Source of the DNA: Megascapheus bottae
Lineage: Eukaryota > Chordata > Mammalia > Rodentia > Geomyidae
Length of the DNA: 64,000 nt
Direction: 5' to 3'
Assembly (NCBI GenBank): GCA_024803745.1
Contig: JANJXV010000159.1
Span: forward strand, 680,498 to 744,497
The notes beneath the pieces are model-generated. The model ran no database searches and had not been told where the DNA came from. It worked only from the letters and a program-made list of their open reading frames with translations. The position numbers were made by a program, and so were the translations under genes. Shown here one piece after another: positions 1-13,860 of this stretch (position 1 is its first letter; every line of letters begins with the position of its first letter).

Positions 1-390
1 TTACACACCTCTATTCTGATTTCACACACCTCCATTCTGTGACTTCATACACCTGCATTCTGACTTCACACACCTCCATTCTGTGACTTCACACAACTCC
101 ATTCTATGACTTCATTCACCTCCATTGTGACTTCACACACCTCCATTCTATGAGTTCACACACCTCCATTCTGACTTCACACACCTCCATTCTAGGACTT
201 CACACACCCCATTCTATGACTTCACACACCTGCATTCTATGACTTCACATGCCTCCATTCTGAGTTCACACATCTCCCTTCTGTGACTTCACACACCTCC
301 ATTCTGACTTCACACACCTACATTCTATGACTGCACACACCTCCATTCTGTGACTGCACACACCTCCATTCTATGACTTCACACACCTCC
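1..390 (+). repeat. B-module fragment at the left edge, copy of 9,980-10,369
   Basis: The window opens with TTACACACCTCTATTCTGAT, which recurs at 9,980. The following variants (CATACACCTGCATTC, CATTCACCTCC, TTCTAGGACTTC, CACATGCCTCC, and the paired GACTGCACACACC monomers) recur in the same order at a constant offset of 9,979 up to about position 390, with only an isolated difference seen (CACACCTAC against CACACATAC). The same landmark begins the corresponding part of later copies at 24,044 and 26,685. Confidence 0.85.
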
Positions 391-1790
391 ATTCTATGAC
401 TTCACACACCTCCCTTCTGACTTCACACAGCTCCATTCTGTGACTTCACAAAACTCCATTTTATGATTTGACACACCTCCATACTATGACTTCACACACC
501 TCCATCTATGACTTCACACACCTCCATTCTGAGTTCACACACCTCCATTCTGTGACTTCACACACCTTCATATTGACTTCACACACCTCCATTGTATGAC
601 TTCACACACCTCCATTCTGTGACTTCACACACTTCCATTATGACGTCACACACCTCCATTCTATGAGTTCACATATCTCCATTCTATGACTTCACACACC
701 TGCATTCTGACTTCACACACCTCCATTCTATGACTTCCCACACCTCCTTTCTATGCCTTCACCCAACCACATTCTATGACTTCACACCTCCATACTGACT
801 TCACACACCTCCATTCTGTGACTTCACACACCTCCATTCTGAGTTCACACACCTCCTTTATATGATTTCACACACTTCCATTCTATGACTTCACACACCT
901 CAATTCTGTGGCTTCACACACTTCCATTCTGAGTTCACACACCTCCATTCTGTGACTTCACACACCTCCATTCTGTGACTTCACACACCTCCATTCCGTT
1001 ACTTCACACACCTCTATCCTATGACTTCACACCTCCATTCTATGAATTCACACACCTCCATTCTGTGTTTTCACAAACCTCCATTCTATGACTTCACACA
1101 CCTAAATTCTGTGACTTCACACACCTCCATTCTGAGTTCACACACCTCCATTCTATGACTTCACAAACCTCCATTCTGAGTTCACAGACCTCCATTCTAA
1201 GACTTCACACATCTCCATTCTATAACTTCACTCACCTCCATTCTGACTTCACACACCTCCATTCTGACTTCACACACCTCAATTCTGTGACTTCCCACAC
1301 CTCCATTCTATGATTTCACACACTTCCTTTCTATGACTTCACACACCTCCATTCTATGACTTCACACACCTCATTTCTGAGTTGACACACCTCCATTCTG
1401 TGATTTCACACACCTCCAATCTGACTTCACACACCTCCATTCTATGCCTTCACACACCTCCATTCGTTGACATCAAAAACCACCATTCTATGACTTCACA
1501 CAACTCCATTTTGGCTTCACACACCTCCATTCTATGAGTTCACACACCTCCATTTTATGACTTTACACACCTCCATTCTATGACTTTACACACCTCAGTT
1601 CTATGACTTCACAGACCTCCATTCTATGACTTCACACACTTCCATTCTGTGACTTCACACACTTCCACTCTATGACTTCAAACACCTTCATTCTTACTTC
1701 ACAAACATCCATTCTGTGACTTAACACACCTCCCTTCTGTGACTTCACACCTGCATTCTGACTTCACACACCTCTATTCTGTGACACACC
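1..1790 (+). repeat. Family A, left partial and rearranged copy (A0)
   Basis: Diagnostic variants of the ~3 kb A unit occur here in the same order but with different spacing. The segment CTCCCTTCTGAC, CACACAGCTCC, CACAAAACTCC, GATTTGACACACC at about 411-490 recurs at 2,241 and 2,713. CACCCAACCAC at 761 corresponds to 3,109. TTCGTTGACATCAAAAAC at about 1,463 corresponds to 3,966. The changing offset (1,830, then 2,348, then 2,503) shows several internal deletions or insertions relative to A1. The first ~390 bases belong to a B-type module instead. Confidence 0.7.
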
Positions 1791-4700
1791 TCCATTCTGT
1801 GACTTCACACACCTCCATTCTATGACTTCACACACCTCCACTGTGATTTCACACACCTCAATTCTATGACTTCACACACCTCCATTCTGACTTCACACAC
1901 CTCCATTCTGTGACTTCAAACACTTCCATTTTATGATTTCACACACCTCCATTCTATGACTTCACACACCTCCATTCTGTGACTTCACACACCTCCATTC
2001 TGACTTCACACACCTCCATTCTGTGACTTCACACACCTTCATTCTGTGACTTCACACACCTCCATTCTATGACTTCACACACCTCCATTCTGGGACTTCA
2101 TACACCTCCATTCTGTGACTTCACACACCTCCATTCTATGACTTCACACAACTCCATTGTGACTTCACACACCACCTTTCTATGATTTCACACACCTCCA
2201 TTCTGACTTCACACACCTCCATTCTATGACCTCACACACCTCCCTTCTGACTTCACACAGCTCCATTCTGTGACTTCACAAAACTCCATTCTATGATTTG
2301 ACACACCTCCATACTATGACTTCACACACCTCCATCTATGACTTCACACACCTCCATACTGAGTTCACACACCTCCATTCTGTGACTTCACACACCTCCA
2401 TTCTGACTTCACACACCTCCATTGTATGACTTCACACACCTCCATTCTGTGACTTCACACACCTCCATTCTATGACTTCACACACCTCCATTATGTGACA
2501 TCACCCGCCTCCATTCTGGGTTCACACACCTCCATTCTGTGACTTCACATACCTTCATTCTGTGACTTCACACACCTCCATTCTATGACTTCACACACCT
2601 CCATTCTGGGACTTCATACACCTCCATTCTGTGACTTCACACACCTCCATTCTATGACTTCACACAACTCCATTGTGACTTCACACACCTCCATTCTATG
2701 ATTTCACACAACTCCCTTCTGACTTCACACAGCTCCATTCTGTGACTTCACAAAACTCCATTCTATGATTTGACACACGTCCATACTATGACTTCACACA
2801 CCTCCATCTATGACTTCACACACCTCCATTCTGAGTTCACACACCTCCATTATGACTTCACACACCTCCATTGTATGACTTCACACACCTCCATTCTGTG
2901 ACTTCACACACTTCCATTATGACATCACAAACCTCCATTCTATTAGTTCACACAACTCCATTCTATGACTTCACACACCTGCATTCTGACTTTACACACC
3001 TCCATTCTATGACTTCACAGACCTCGAATCTGTGACTTCACTCAACTCCACTCTATGACTTCACACTCCTCCATTCTATGACTTCCCACACCTCCTTTCT
3101 ATGACTTCACCCAACCCCATTCTATGACTTCACACCTCCATTCTGACTTCACACACCTCCATTCTGTGACTTCACACACCTCCCTTCTATGACTTCACAC
3201 ACCTCCATTCCTTGACTTCACACACATTCACTCTTACTTCAGGAACATCCATTCTCTGACTTCACACACCTCCATTCTATGACTTCACAAACCTCCATTC
3301 TGTGACTTCACACACCTCCATTCTGAGTTCACACACATCCTTTCTATGACTTCACACACTTCCATTCTATGACTTCACACACCTCCATGCTGTGGCTTCA
3401 CACACCTACATTCTGAGTTCACACACATCCATTCTGTGACTTCACACACCTCCATTCTCCGCCTTCACACACCTCCATTCTATGACTTCACACATCCATT
3501 TTGACTTCACACAACTCCAATATATATCTTCAAACACCTCCATTCTGTGACTTCACACACCTCAATTCTGTGACTTCACACACCTTCATTCTGACTTCAC
3601 ACACCTCCATTCTATGTTTTCACACACCTCCATTCTATGACTTCACACACCTCCATTCTGAGTTCACAGACCTCAATTCTATGACCTCACAAACCCCCAT
3701 TCTGAGTTCACAGACCTCCATTCTATGAGTTCACACACTTCCATTCTATGACTTCACACACCTCCATTCTGACTTCACACACCTGCATTCTGACTTCACA
3801 CACCTCAATTCTTTGACTTCACACACCTCCATTCTATGATTTCACACACCTCCATTCTATGACTTCACACACATCATTTCTGAGTTGACACACCTCCATT
3901 CTGTGATTTCACACACCTCCAATCTGACTTCACACACCTCCATTCTATGACTTCACACACCTCCATTCGTTGACATCAAAAACAACCATTCTATGACTTA
4001 ACACAACTCCATTGTGACTTCACACACATCCATTCTATGAATTCACACACCTCCATTTTATGACTTCACACACCTCCATTCTATGACTTCACACACCTAC
4101 ATTCTGTGATTTCACACACCTCCATTCTATGACTTCACAAACCTCCATTCTGGGTTCACAGACCTCCATTCTATGACTTCACACACCTCCATTCTGACTT
4201 CACACACCTCCATTCTGGGACTTCACACACCTCCATTCAATGATTTCACACACTTCCATTCTATGACTTCACACACCTCCATTCTGTGGCTTCACACACC
4301 TACATTCTGAGTTCACACACCTCCATTCTGTGACTTCACACACCTCCATTCTGTGATTTCACACACCTCCAATCTGACTTCACACACCTCCATTCTATGC
4401 CTTCACACACCTCCATTCGTTGACATCAAAAAACACCATTCTATGACTTCACACAACTCCATTTTGACTTCACACACCTCCATTCTATGAGTTCACACAC
4501 CTCCATTTTATGACTTCACACACCTCCATTCAATGACTTCACACACCTCAATTCTATGACTTCACACACCTCCATTCTATGACTTCACACACCTCCATTC
4601 TGTGACTTCACACACCTCCATTCTGTGACTTCACACACCTTCATTCTGACTTCACACACCTCCATTCTGTGACTTCACACACCTCAATTCTGTGACTTCA

Positions 4701-4950
4701 CACACCTCCATTCTGACTTCACATACCTCCATTCTATGATTTCACACACCTCCATTTTATGACTTCACACACCTCCATTCTGTGACTTCGCACACCATAT
4801 TTTTGACTTCACACACCTCCATTCTGTGACTTCACACACCTCCATTCTCTGACTTCACACACCTACATTGTGTGACTTCACACACCTCCATTCTGACTTC
4901 ACACACCTCCATTCTGACTTCACACAGCTCCATTCTATGACTTCACACAA
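1790..4950 (+). repeat. Family A higher-order repeat, copy A1 (~3.16 kb)
   Basis: This segment is repeated next door as A2. Matching landmarks: CCACTGTGATTTC (1,839) with CCGTTGTGATTTC (4,999), offset 3,160; GATTTGACACACGTCC (about 2,767) with about 5,744, offset 2,977; CTTCAGGAACATCC (about 3,238) with about 6,215; CACACATCCATTTTGAC (about 3,490) with about 6,466; and TTCGCACACCATATTTTTG (about 4,788) with about 7,851, offset 3,064. The offset changes mark internal gains and losses of whole monomers. No coding potential is supported: the longest open stretch, 75 codons at 3,501, arises only because locally shortened monomers remove the periodic TGA stop, and it recurs with the repeat. Confidence 0.85.
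3890..4640 (+). repeat. Internal ~450 bp duplication within A1
   Basis: Within A1 the run TTCTGTGATTTCAC, CTCCAATCTGAC, then TTCGTTGACATCAAAAA appears at about 3,898-3,982 and again at about 4,348-4,432, a spacing of 450 bp. The following monomers stay similar. The same nested duplication is present in A2 with a spacing of about 471 bp, because A2 carries an extra 21 bp monomer near 7,180. The duplication therefore predates the A1/A2 duplication. Confidence 0.75.
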
Positions 4951-7900
4951 CCCCATTCTGTGACTTCCACGCCTCCATTCTATGACTTCACACACCTCCG
5001 TTGTGATTTCACACACCTCCATTCTATGAGTTCACACACCTCCATTGTGACTTCACACACCTCAATCTATGACTTCACACACCTCCATTCTGACTTCACA
5101 CACCTCCATTCTGTGACTTCAAACACTTCCATTTTATGATTTCACATACCTCAATTCTATGAATTCACACACCTCCATTCTGTGACTTCACACACCTCCA
5201 TTCTATGACTTCACACACCTCCATTCTGTGACTTCATACACCTCCATTCTGTGACTTCACACCCCTCCATTCTATGACTTCACACAACTCCATTGTGACT
5301 TCACACACCTCAATTCTTTGATTTCACACACCTCCATTCTGACTTCACACACCTCCATTCTATGACTTCACACACCTCCCTTCTGACTTCACACAGCTCC
5401 ATTCTGTGACTTCACAAAACTCCATTCTATGATTTCACATACCTCCATGGTATGACATCACACAATAACATTCTATGAATTCACACACCTCCATTCTGAG
5501 TTCACACACCTCCATTCTGTGACTTCACAGACCTCCATTCTGCCTTCACACCCTCCATTCTATGACTTCACACACCTCCATTCTGGGACTTCATACACCT
5601 CCATTCTGTGACTTCACACACCTCCATTCTATGACTTCACACACCTCCATTCTGACTTCACACACCTCCATTCTATGATATCACACAACTCCCTTCTGAC
5701 TTCACACAGCTCCATTCTGTGACTTCACAAAACTGCATTCTATGATTTGACACACGTCCATACTATGACTTCACACACCTCCATCTATGACTTCACACAC
5801 CTCCATTCTGAGTTCACACACCCCCATTCTGACTTCACACACCTCCATTGTATGACTTCACACACCTCCGTTCTGTGACTTCACACACTTCCATTATGAC
5901 GTCACAAACCTCCATTCTATTAGTTCACACAACTCCATTCTATGACTTCACACACCTGCATTCTGACTTCACACACCTCCATTCTATGACTTCACAGACC
6001 TCGAATCTGTGACTTCACTCACCTCCACTCTATGACTTCACACTCCTCCATTCTATGACTTCCCACACCTCCTTTCTATGACTTCACCCAACCCCATTCT
6101 ATGACTTCACACCTCCATTCTGACTTCACACACCTCCATTCTGTGACTTCACACACCTCCCTTCTATGACTTCACACACCTCCATTCTTTGACTTCACAC
6201 ACCTTCACTCTTACTTCAGGAACATCCATTCTCTGACTTCACACACCTCCATTCTATGACTTCACAAACCTCCATTCTGTGACTTCACACACCTCCATTC
6301 TGAGTTCACACACATCCTTTCTATGACTTCACACACTTCCATTCTATGACTTCACACACCTCCATGCTGTGGCTTCACACACCTACATTCTGAGTTCACA
6401 CACATCCATTCTGTGACTTCACACACCTCCATTCTCCGCCTCACACACCTCCATTCTATGACTTCACACATCCATTTTGACTTCACACAACTCCAATATA
6501 TATCTTCAAACACCTCCATTCTGTGACTTCACACACCTCAATTCTGTGACTTCACACACCTTCATTCTGACTTCACACACCTCCATTCTATGTTTTCACA
6601 CACCTCCATTCTATGACTTCACACACCTCCATTCTGAGTTCACAGACCTCAACTCTATGACCTCACAAACCCCCATTCTGAGTTCACAGACCTCCATTCT
6701 ATGAGTTCACAGACTTCCATTCTATGACTTCACACACCTCCATTCTGACTTCACACACCTGCATTCTGACTTCACACACCTCAATTCTTTGACTTCACAC
6801 ACCTCCATTCTATGATTTCACACACCTCCATTCTATGACTTCACACACATCATTTCTGAGTTGACACACCTCCATTCTGTGATTTCACACACCTCCAATC
6901 TGACTTCACACACCTCCATTCTATGACTTCACACACCTCCCTTCGTTGACATCAAAAACAAACATTCTATGACTTAACACAACTCCATTGTGACTTCACA
7001 CACATCCATTCTATGAATTCACACACCTCCATTTTATGACTTCACACACCTCCATTCTATGACTTCACACACCTACATTCTGTGATTTCACACACCTCCA
7101 TTCTATGACTTCACAAACCTCCATTCTGAGTTCACAGACCTCCATTCTATGACTTCACACACCTCCATTCTGACTTCACACACCTCCATTCTGACTTCAC
7201 ACACCTCAATTCTGGGACTTCACACACCTCCATTCAATGATTTCACACACTTCCATTCTATGACTTCACACACCTCCATTCTGTGGCTTCACACACCTAC
7301 ATTCTGACTTCACACACCTCCATTCTGTGACTTCACACACCTCCATTCTGTGATTTCACACACCTCCAATCTGACTTCACACACCTCCATTCTATGCCTT
7401 CACACACCTCCATTCGTTGACATCAAAAAACACCATTCTATGACTTCACACAACTCCATTTTGACTTCACACACCTCCATTCTTTGAGTTCACACACCTC
7501 CATTTTATGACTTCACACACCTCCATTCAATGACTTCACACACCTCAATTCTATGACTTCACACACCTCCATTCTATGACTTCACACACCTCCATTCTGT
7601 GACTTCACACACCTCCACCCTATGACTTCAAACACCTTCATTCTTACTTCACAAACATCCATTCTGTGACTTCACACACCTCCATTCTGTGACTTCACAC
7701 ACCTTCATTCTGACTTCACACACCTCCATTCTGTGACTTCACACACCTCAATTCTGTGACTTCACACACCTCCATTCTGACTTCACATACCTCCATTCTA
7801 TGATTTCACACACCTCCATTCTATGACTTCACACACCTCCATTCTGTGACTTCGCACACCATATTTTTGACTTCACACACCTCCATTCTGTGACTTCACA

Positions 7901-8040
7901 CACCTCCATTCTCTGACTTCACACACCTCCATTGTGTGACTTCACACACCTCCATTCTGTGACTTCACACACCTCCATTCTGTGACTTCACACACCTCCA
8001 TTCTGTGACTTCACACACCTCCATTCTGTGACTTCACACA
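4950..8040 (+). repeat. Family A higher-order repeat, copy A2 (~3.1 kb)
   Basis: Second tandem copy of the A unit (landmarks under A1). Compared with A1 it has about 159 bp less between the two CTCCCTTCTGAC landmarks (5,377 and 5,690, against 2,241 and 2,713). It gains a block near 7,615-7,680 (CCACCCTATGACTTCAAAC, then CTTACTTCACAAACATCC) that A1 lacks at this place. Its right end passes into a run of nearly identical TGTGAC monomers. Confidence 0.85.
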
Positions 8041-8110
8041 TCTCAATTCTGTGACTTCACACACCTCCATTCTATGACTTCACACACCTCCATTCTGTGA
8101 CTTCACACAC
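7920..8110 (+). repeat. Run of homogeneous TTCTGTGAC monomers at the A2/B1 junction
   Basis: Five or more consecutive monomers with the TGTGAC tail are followed by a CACATCTC variant, one TATGAC monomer and then CTCCATTTTGAC. The same short signature occurs at about 22,280-22,430, 29,010-29,140, 30,037-30,165 and 31,064-31,180. Elsewhere TATGAC and TGTGAC tails are mixed, so these runs are local homogenised patches sitting at block junctions. Confidence 0.75.
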
Positions 8111-11100
8111 CTCCATTTTGACTTCACACACTTCCATTCTTTGACTTCACACACCTCCATTCTGTGACTTCACACACCACCATTGTTTGACTTCACACAC
8201 GTCCACTTTTGACTTCACAAACCTCCATTCTATGACTTCACACACCCCCATTCTATGACTTCACACACCTCCATTCTGAGTTCACACACCTCCATTCTGT
8301 GACTTCACACACCTCCATTCGATGACTTCACACACCTTCATTGTGACTTCACACACCTCCATTCCATGAGTTCACTCACCTCCAATCTATAACTTCACAC
8401 CTCCATTCTATGAGTTCACACACCTCCATTCTATGACTTCACACACCTCCCTTCTGTGACTTCACACACCTGCATTCTATGAATTCACCCACCTACATTC
8501 TATGACTTCATACCTCCATTCTGACTTCACACACCTCCATTCTGTGACTTCATACACCTACATTCTATGGCTTCACACACCTCCGTTCTATGACTTCACA
8601 CACCTTCTCTGACTTCACACACCTCCATTCTATGACTGCACACACCACCTCTGACTTCACACACCTCCATTCTGTGACTTCACACACCTCCATTCTGTGA
8701 TTCACACACGTTCATTCTTACTTCACAAACATCCATTCTATGACTTCACACACCTCCATTCTATGACTTCACACACCTCCATTCTGTGTCTTTACACACC
8801 TCTATTCTGAGTTCAAACACCTCCATTCTGTGACTGCATACACCTCCATTCTGACTTCACACACCTCTTTTCTATGACTTCACACACTTCCATTGTTTGA
8901 CTTCACAAAGCTCCATTCCATGACTTCACACACCTGCATTCCATGACTTCACATTCCTCCATTCTGTGACTTCACACACCTCCATTCTATGACTTCACAC
9001 ACCTCCATTCTATGACATCACACACTTATTTTCTGTGACTTCACACACCTCCATTCTATGACTTCATGCACGTCCATTTTATGACTTCACACACTTCCAT
9101 TCTATGACTTCAAACACTTCCATTCTATGACTTCACACACCTACATTCTATGACTTTACACACCTCCATTCTGTGACTTCACCCACCTTCCTTCTGAATT
9201 CAAACGCTTCCATTCTATGCCTTCGGAACCTCCATTCTGAGTTCACACACCTCCATTCTATGAATTCACACACCTCCATTCCATGACTTCACACACCTTC
9301 AATCTGACTTCACACACCTCCATTATGTGACTTCACACACCTCCATTCTGACTTCACACACCTGCATTCTATGATTTCACACACCTCCATTCTGTGACTT
9401 CACACACCTCCATTCTATGACTTCACACACCTCCATTGTGACTTCACACAACTCCATTCTATGACTTCACACACCTCCATTCTGTCTGCACACACCTCCA
9501 TTCTATGACTTCCCAAACCTCCGTTCCGACTTCACACACCTCCATTCTATGATTTCGCACACCTCCATTCTATGATTTCGCACACCTCCATTCTGTGACT
9601 TCATACACCTCCATTCTGGGACTTCACACCCTCCATTCTATGACTTCACACAGCTCCATTGTATGAGTTCACACACCTCCATTCTATGACTTCACACAAC
9701 TCCATTCTGTGCCTTCACACACCTACATTCTATGGCTTCACACACCTCCATTCTATGACTTCACACACCTCCTCTGACTTCACACACCTCCATTCTATGA
9801 CTTCACACACCACCTTTGACTTCACACACCTCCATTCTGTGACTTCACACACCTCAATTCTCTGACTCACACACATTCATTCTTACTACACAAACATCAA
9901 TTCTATGACTTCACACAACTCCATTCTATGTCTTCACACACCTCCATTCTATGATTTCACACACCTCCATTCTGTGTCTTTACACACCTCTATTCTGATT
10001 TCACACACCTCCATTCTGTGACTTCATACACCTGCATTCTGACTTCACACACCTCCATTCTGTGACTTCACACAACTCCATTCTATGACTTCATTCACCT
10101 CCATTGTGACTTCACACACCTCCATTCTATGAGTTCACACACCTCCATTCTGACTTCACACACCTCCATTCTAGGACTTCACACACCCCATTCTATGACT
10201 TCACACACCTGCATTCTATGACTTCACATGCCTCCATTCTGAGTTCACACATCTCCCTTCTGTGACTTCACACACCTCCATTCTGACTTCACACACATAC
10301 ATTCTATGACTGCACACACCTCCATTCTGTGACTGCACACACCTCCATTCTATGACTTCACACACCTCCATTCTGACTTCACACACCTTCATTCTATGAG
10401 TTCACACACCTCCATTCCGACTTCACACACTTCCATTCTGTGACTTGATACACCTTCCTTCTGACTTCAAACACTTCCATTCTATGACTTCTCAAATCTC
10501 CATTCTGAGCCCACACTCTTCCATTCTGTGACTTCAGACACCTCCATTCTATGACTTCACACACCTCCATTGTAAATTCACACACGTCCATTCTATGACT
10601 TCACACATCTCCATTGTGACTTCACACAACTCCATTCTATGAGGTCACACACCTCCGTTCTGTGACTAAACCCACCTCCATTGTGTGACTTCACACACCT
10701 CCATTCTGTGACTTCACACACCCCCATTCTGACCTCAAACAACTCCATTCGGTGACTTCACACACCTCCATTCTGTGACTTCACACACCTCCATTCTATG
10801 AATTCACTCAACTCCATTCTATGACTTCACACACCTCCATTCTATGACTTCACAAACCTCCATTCTTTAACTTCACACACCTCCATTCTATGACTTCACA
10901 CACCTCCATTCTATGAGTTCACACACCCCAATTCTATGACTTCACACACCTCCATTCTGTCACTTCACGCACCTGCATTCTATGACTTCACAATCCTCCA
11001 TTCTGTGACTTCACACAACTCCATTCTATGACTTCACACACCTCCATTCTATGACATCACACAACTCCTTTCTGTGACTTCACACACCTCCATTGTTGAC

Positions 11101-11450
11101 TTCACACACCTCCATTCTATGACTTCACACACCCCCATTCTATGACTTCACACACTTCCATTCTATGACTTCACACACTTGAATTCTATGACTTCACACA
11201 CCTCCATTCTATGACTTCACACAACTCCATTCTGTGATTTCACACATCTCCATTCTGACTTCACACACCTCAATTCTATGACTTCACACACATCAATTCT
11301 ATGAATTCACACACCTCTCTTCTGTAACTTCACACACTTCGATTTTTTGACTTCACAAACCTCGATTCCATGAATACACACACCACCATTCTATGACTTC
11401 ACAAACCTCTATTCTTTGATTTCACAGACCTCCATTTTGACTTCACACAC
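8040..11450 (+). repeat. Family B module, copy B1
   Basis: The first copy of a module seen again at 22.3, 24.9 and 31.1 kb. Ordered landmarks: CTCCATTTTGAC (8,110); CCACCATTGTTTGAC (about 8,177); CATTGTTTGACTTCACAAAG (about 8,892); CACTTATTTTCTGTG (about 9,025); TTCGGAACCTCC (about 9,223); GATTTCGCACACC twice (about 9,550); TTCTCTGACTCACAC (about 9,859); TTACACACCTCTATTC (9,980); CTCAAATCTCCATTCTGAGC (about 10,491); GACTAAACCCACC (about 10,664); GATTTTTTGACTTCACAAACC (about 11,341). It carries about 46 bp (two monomers) near 10,573-10,618 that later B copies lack. Confidence 0.85.
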
Positions 11451-12240
11451 CTCCATTCTGTGACTTCACACACCTCCATTCTTTGACTTCACTCACCATA
11501 ATTTTGACTTCACACACCTCCATTCTATGACTTCACACACCTCCATTGTGACTTCACACAACTCCATTCTATGAGGTCACACACCTCAATTATATGACTT
11601 CACACACCTCCATTCTATGAGTTCACCCACCTCCATTGTATGACTTAACAAAACTCCATTCTGTGACTTCACACACCTTCATTCTATGGCTTCACACACC
11701 TCCATTCTGTGACTTCACACACCTCCATTCTATGACTTCACACACCTCCATTCTATGACTTCACACACTTCCAATCTGTAAATCACACACGATCATTCTT
11801 ACTTCACAAACGTCCATTATGTGACTTCACACACCTCCATTCTATGACTTCACACACCTCCTCTGACTTCACACACCTCCATTCTATGACTTCACACACC
11901 TCCATTGTGACTTCACACAACTCCATTCTATGAGGTCACACACCTCAATTCTATGACTTCACACACCTCCATTCTATGAGTTCAACCACCTCCATTGTAT
12001 GACTTAACAAAACTCCATTCTGTGACTTCACACACCTTCATTCCATGGCTTCACACACCTCCATTCTGTGACTTCACACACCTCCATTCTATGACTTCAC
12101 ACACCTCCATTCTATGACTTCACACACTTCCAATCTGTGAATCACACACGATCATTCTTACTTCACAAACATCCATTATATGACTTCACACACCTCCATT
12201 CTATGACTTCACACACCTCCTCTGACTTCACACACCTCCA
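11450..12240 (+). repeat. Module C: tandem pair of ~359 bp units
   Basis: ATGAGGTCACACACC occurs at 11,571 and 11,930, 359 bp apart. Both are followed by the same series: GAGTTCA(C/A)CCACC, GACTTAACAAAACTCC, a GGCTTCACAC monomer, CTTCCAATCTGT, then CACGATCATTCTTACTTCAC. This C module reappears at about 19,130-19,720 (also duplicated), 28,000-28,270, and once per U unit (for example about 34,320-34,600). Confidence 0.85.
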
Positions 12241-12900
12241 TTCTATCACTTCACACACCTCCTCTGACCTCACACACCTCCATTCTGTGACTTCACACAC
12301 CTCCATTCTGTGATTCTCACACGTTCATTCTTACTTCACAAATATCCATTCTATGACTTCACACACCTCCATTCTATGACTTCACACACCTCCATTCTGA
12401 GTTCACACTCCTCCATTCTATGACTGCACACACCTCCATTCTGTGACTGCACACACCTCCATTCTATGACTTCACACACCTCCATTGTGACTTCACACAC
12501 CTTCATTCTATGAGTTCACAAACCTCCATTCCGACTTCACACACCTCCATTCTGTGACTTCACACACTTTCCTTCTGACTTCAAACACTTCCATTCTATG
12601 ACTTCGCCCACATCCATTCTGACCTCACACTCTTCCATTCTGTGTCTTCAGACACCTCCATTCTATGATTTCACACACCTCCATTGTGAATTCACAAACC
12701 TCCATTCTATGAGTTCAAACACCTCTATTCTCTGACTTCACACAGCTCGATTCTGTGACTTCACACACCTCCATTCTATGAGTTCACACACCTCCATTCT
12801 GTGACTTTACACACCTTCATTCTATGAGTTCACAGACCTCCATTCCGACTTCACACACCTCCATTCTCTGACGTCACACGCCTCCATTGTGACTTCTCAA
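12240..12900 (+). repeat. C-to-D connector, shared with 16.8-17.3, 19.8-20.0 and 28.4-29.0 kb
   Basis: Ordered variants TTCTATCACTTC, CTCCTCTGACCTC, TATCCATTCTATGAC, GACTGCACACACC pairs, CACTTTCCTTCTGAC, GACTTCGCCCACATCC and GACCTCACACTCTTCC occur here, and in whole or part at the other locations. The version at 28,370-29,000 is nearly the same over its length. Nothing but satellite monomers is present. Confidence 0.75.
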
Positions 12901-13860
12901 AACTCCATTCTATGAGTTCACACACCTCCATTCTATGACATCACACACCTCCATTCTATGAGTTGACACACCTCAATTCTATGACTTCACACACCTCCAT
13001 TCTATGACTTCACACACCTCCATTCTATGAGTACACACACCTCCATTCTGTGACTTCACACACCTCAAATCTGTGACTTCACACACCTCCATTCTATGAC
13101 TTCACACACCTCCATTCAATGACTTCAAACAGCTCCATTCTATGACTTCACACACCTCCATTCTATGACTTCACACACCTCCATTCTGTGACTTCACACA
13201 CCTCAATTCTGTGACTTCACACACCTCCATTCTATGACATCACACACCTCCATTCTATGAGTTCACACACCTCAATTCTATGACATCACACACCTCCAAT
13301 CTGTGACTACACACACCTCCATTCTATGACTTCACACACCTCCATTCCATGACTTAACCCACCTCCATTCTGTGACTTCACACACCTCCATTCTCCGACT
13401 TCACACCCCTCCAATTTGACTTCACATACCTCCATTCTATGACTTCACACACCTCCATTTTATCACGTCACACACCTACATTTTGACTTCACACACATCC
13501 ATTCTGTGTTCACACACCTCAATTATGTGACTTCACACACCTCCATTCTATGACATCACACACCTCCATTCTATGAGTTCACAAACCTCAATTCTATGAC
13601 TTCACACACCTCCAATCTGTGACTACACACACCTCCAATCTATGACTTCACACACCTCCAATCCATGACTTAACCCACCTCCATTCTGTGACTTCACACA
13701 CCTCCATTCTCCGACTTCACACCCCTCAAATTTGACTTCACATACCTCCATTCTATGACTTCACACACCTCCATTCTATGACTTCACACACCTCCATTCT
13801 TTGACTTCACACACCTCCATTCTGTGTTCACACACCTCAATTCTGTGACTTCACACACCT
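12900..13860 (+). repeat. Module D: tandem pair of ~316 bp units
   Basis: TTCTCCGACTTCACACCCC occurs at 13,391 and 13,707, 316 bp apart. Both are preceded by GACATCACACACC, GACTACACACACC and GACTTAACCCACC and followed by CAATTTGACTTCAC or CAAATTTGACTTCAC. Further D copies lie at about 29,330-29,570, 30,350-30,600 and 45,880-46,160. The first 300 bp of this stretch (12,900-13,200) holds ordinary mixed monomers. Confidence 0.8.

Noticed and set aside
3501..3728. 75-codon open frame on the + strand, repeated at 6,477-6,704
   Set aside because: It is a translation of satellite monomers. A run of 23 bp monomers meets a TGA (TATGAC) every third unit in each + frame, and local 21 bp or variant monomers happen to avoid it. 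No start context, codon bias or non-repeat domain is visible, and the second copy is due to the A-unit duplication.
9659..9865. Other short open frames (9,659-9,865 +, 16,771-16,953 -, 46,367-46,549 +)
   Set aside because: Each lies wholly inside satellite monomers and is 60-68 codons. Frames of this length are expected by chance in a repeat with mixed 19-23 bp units.
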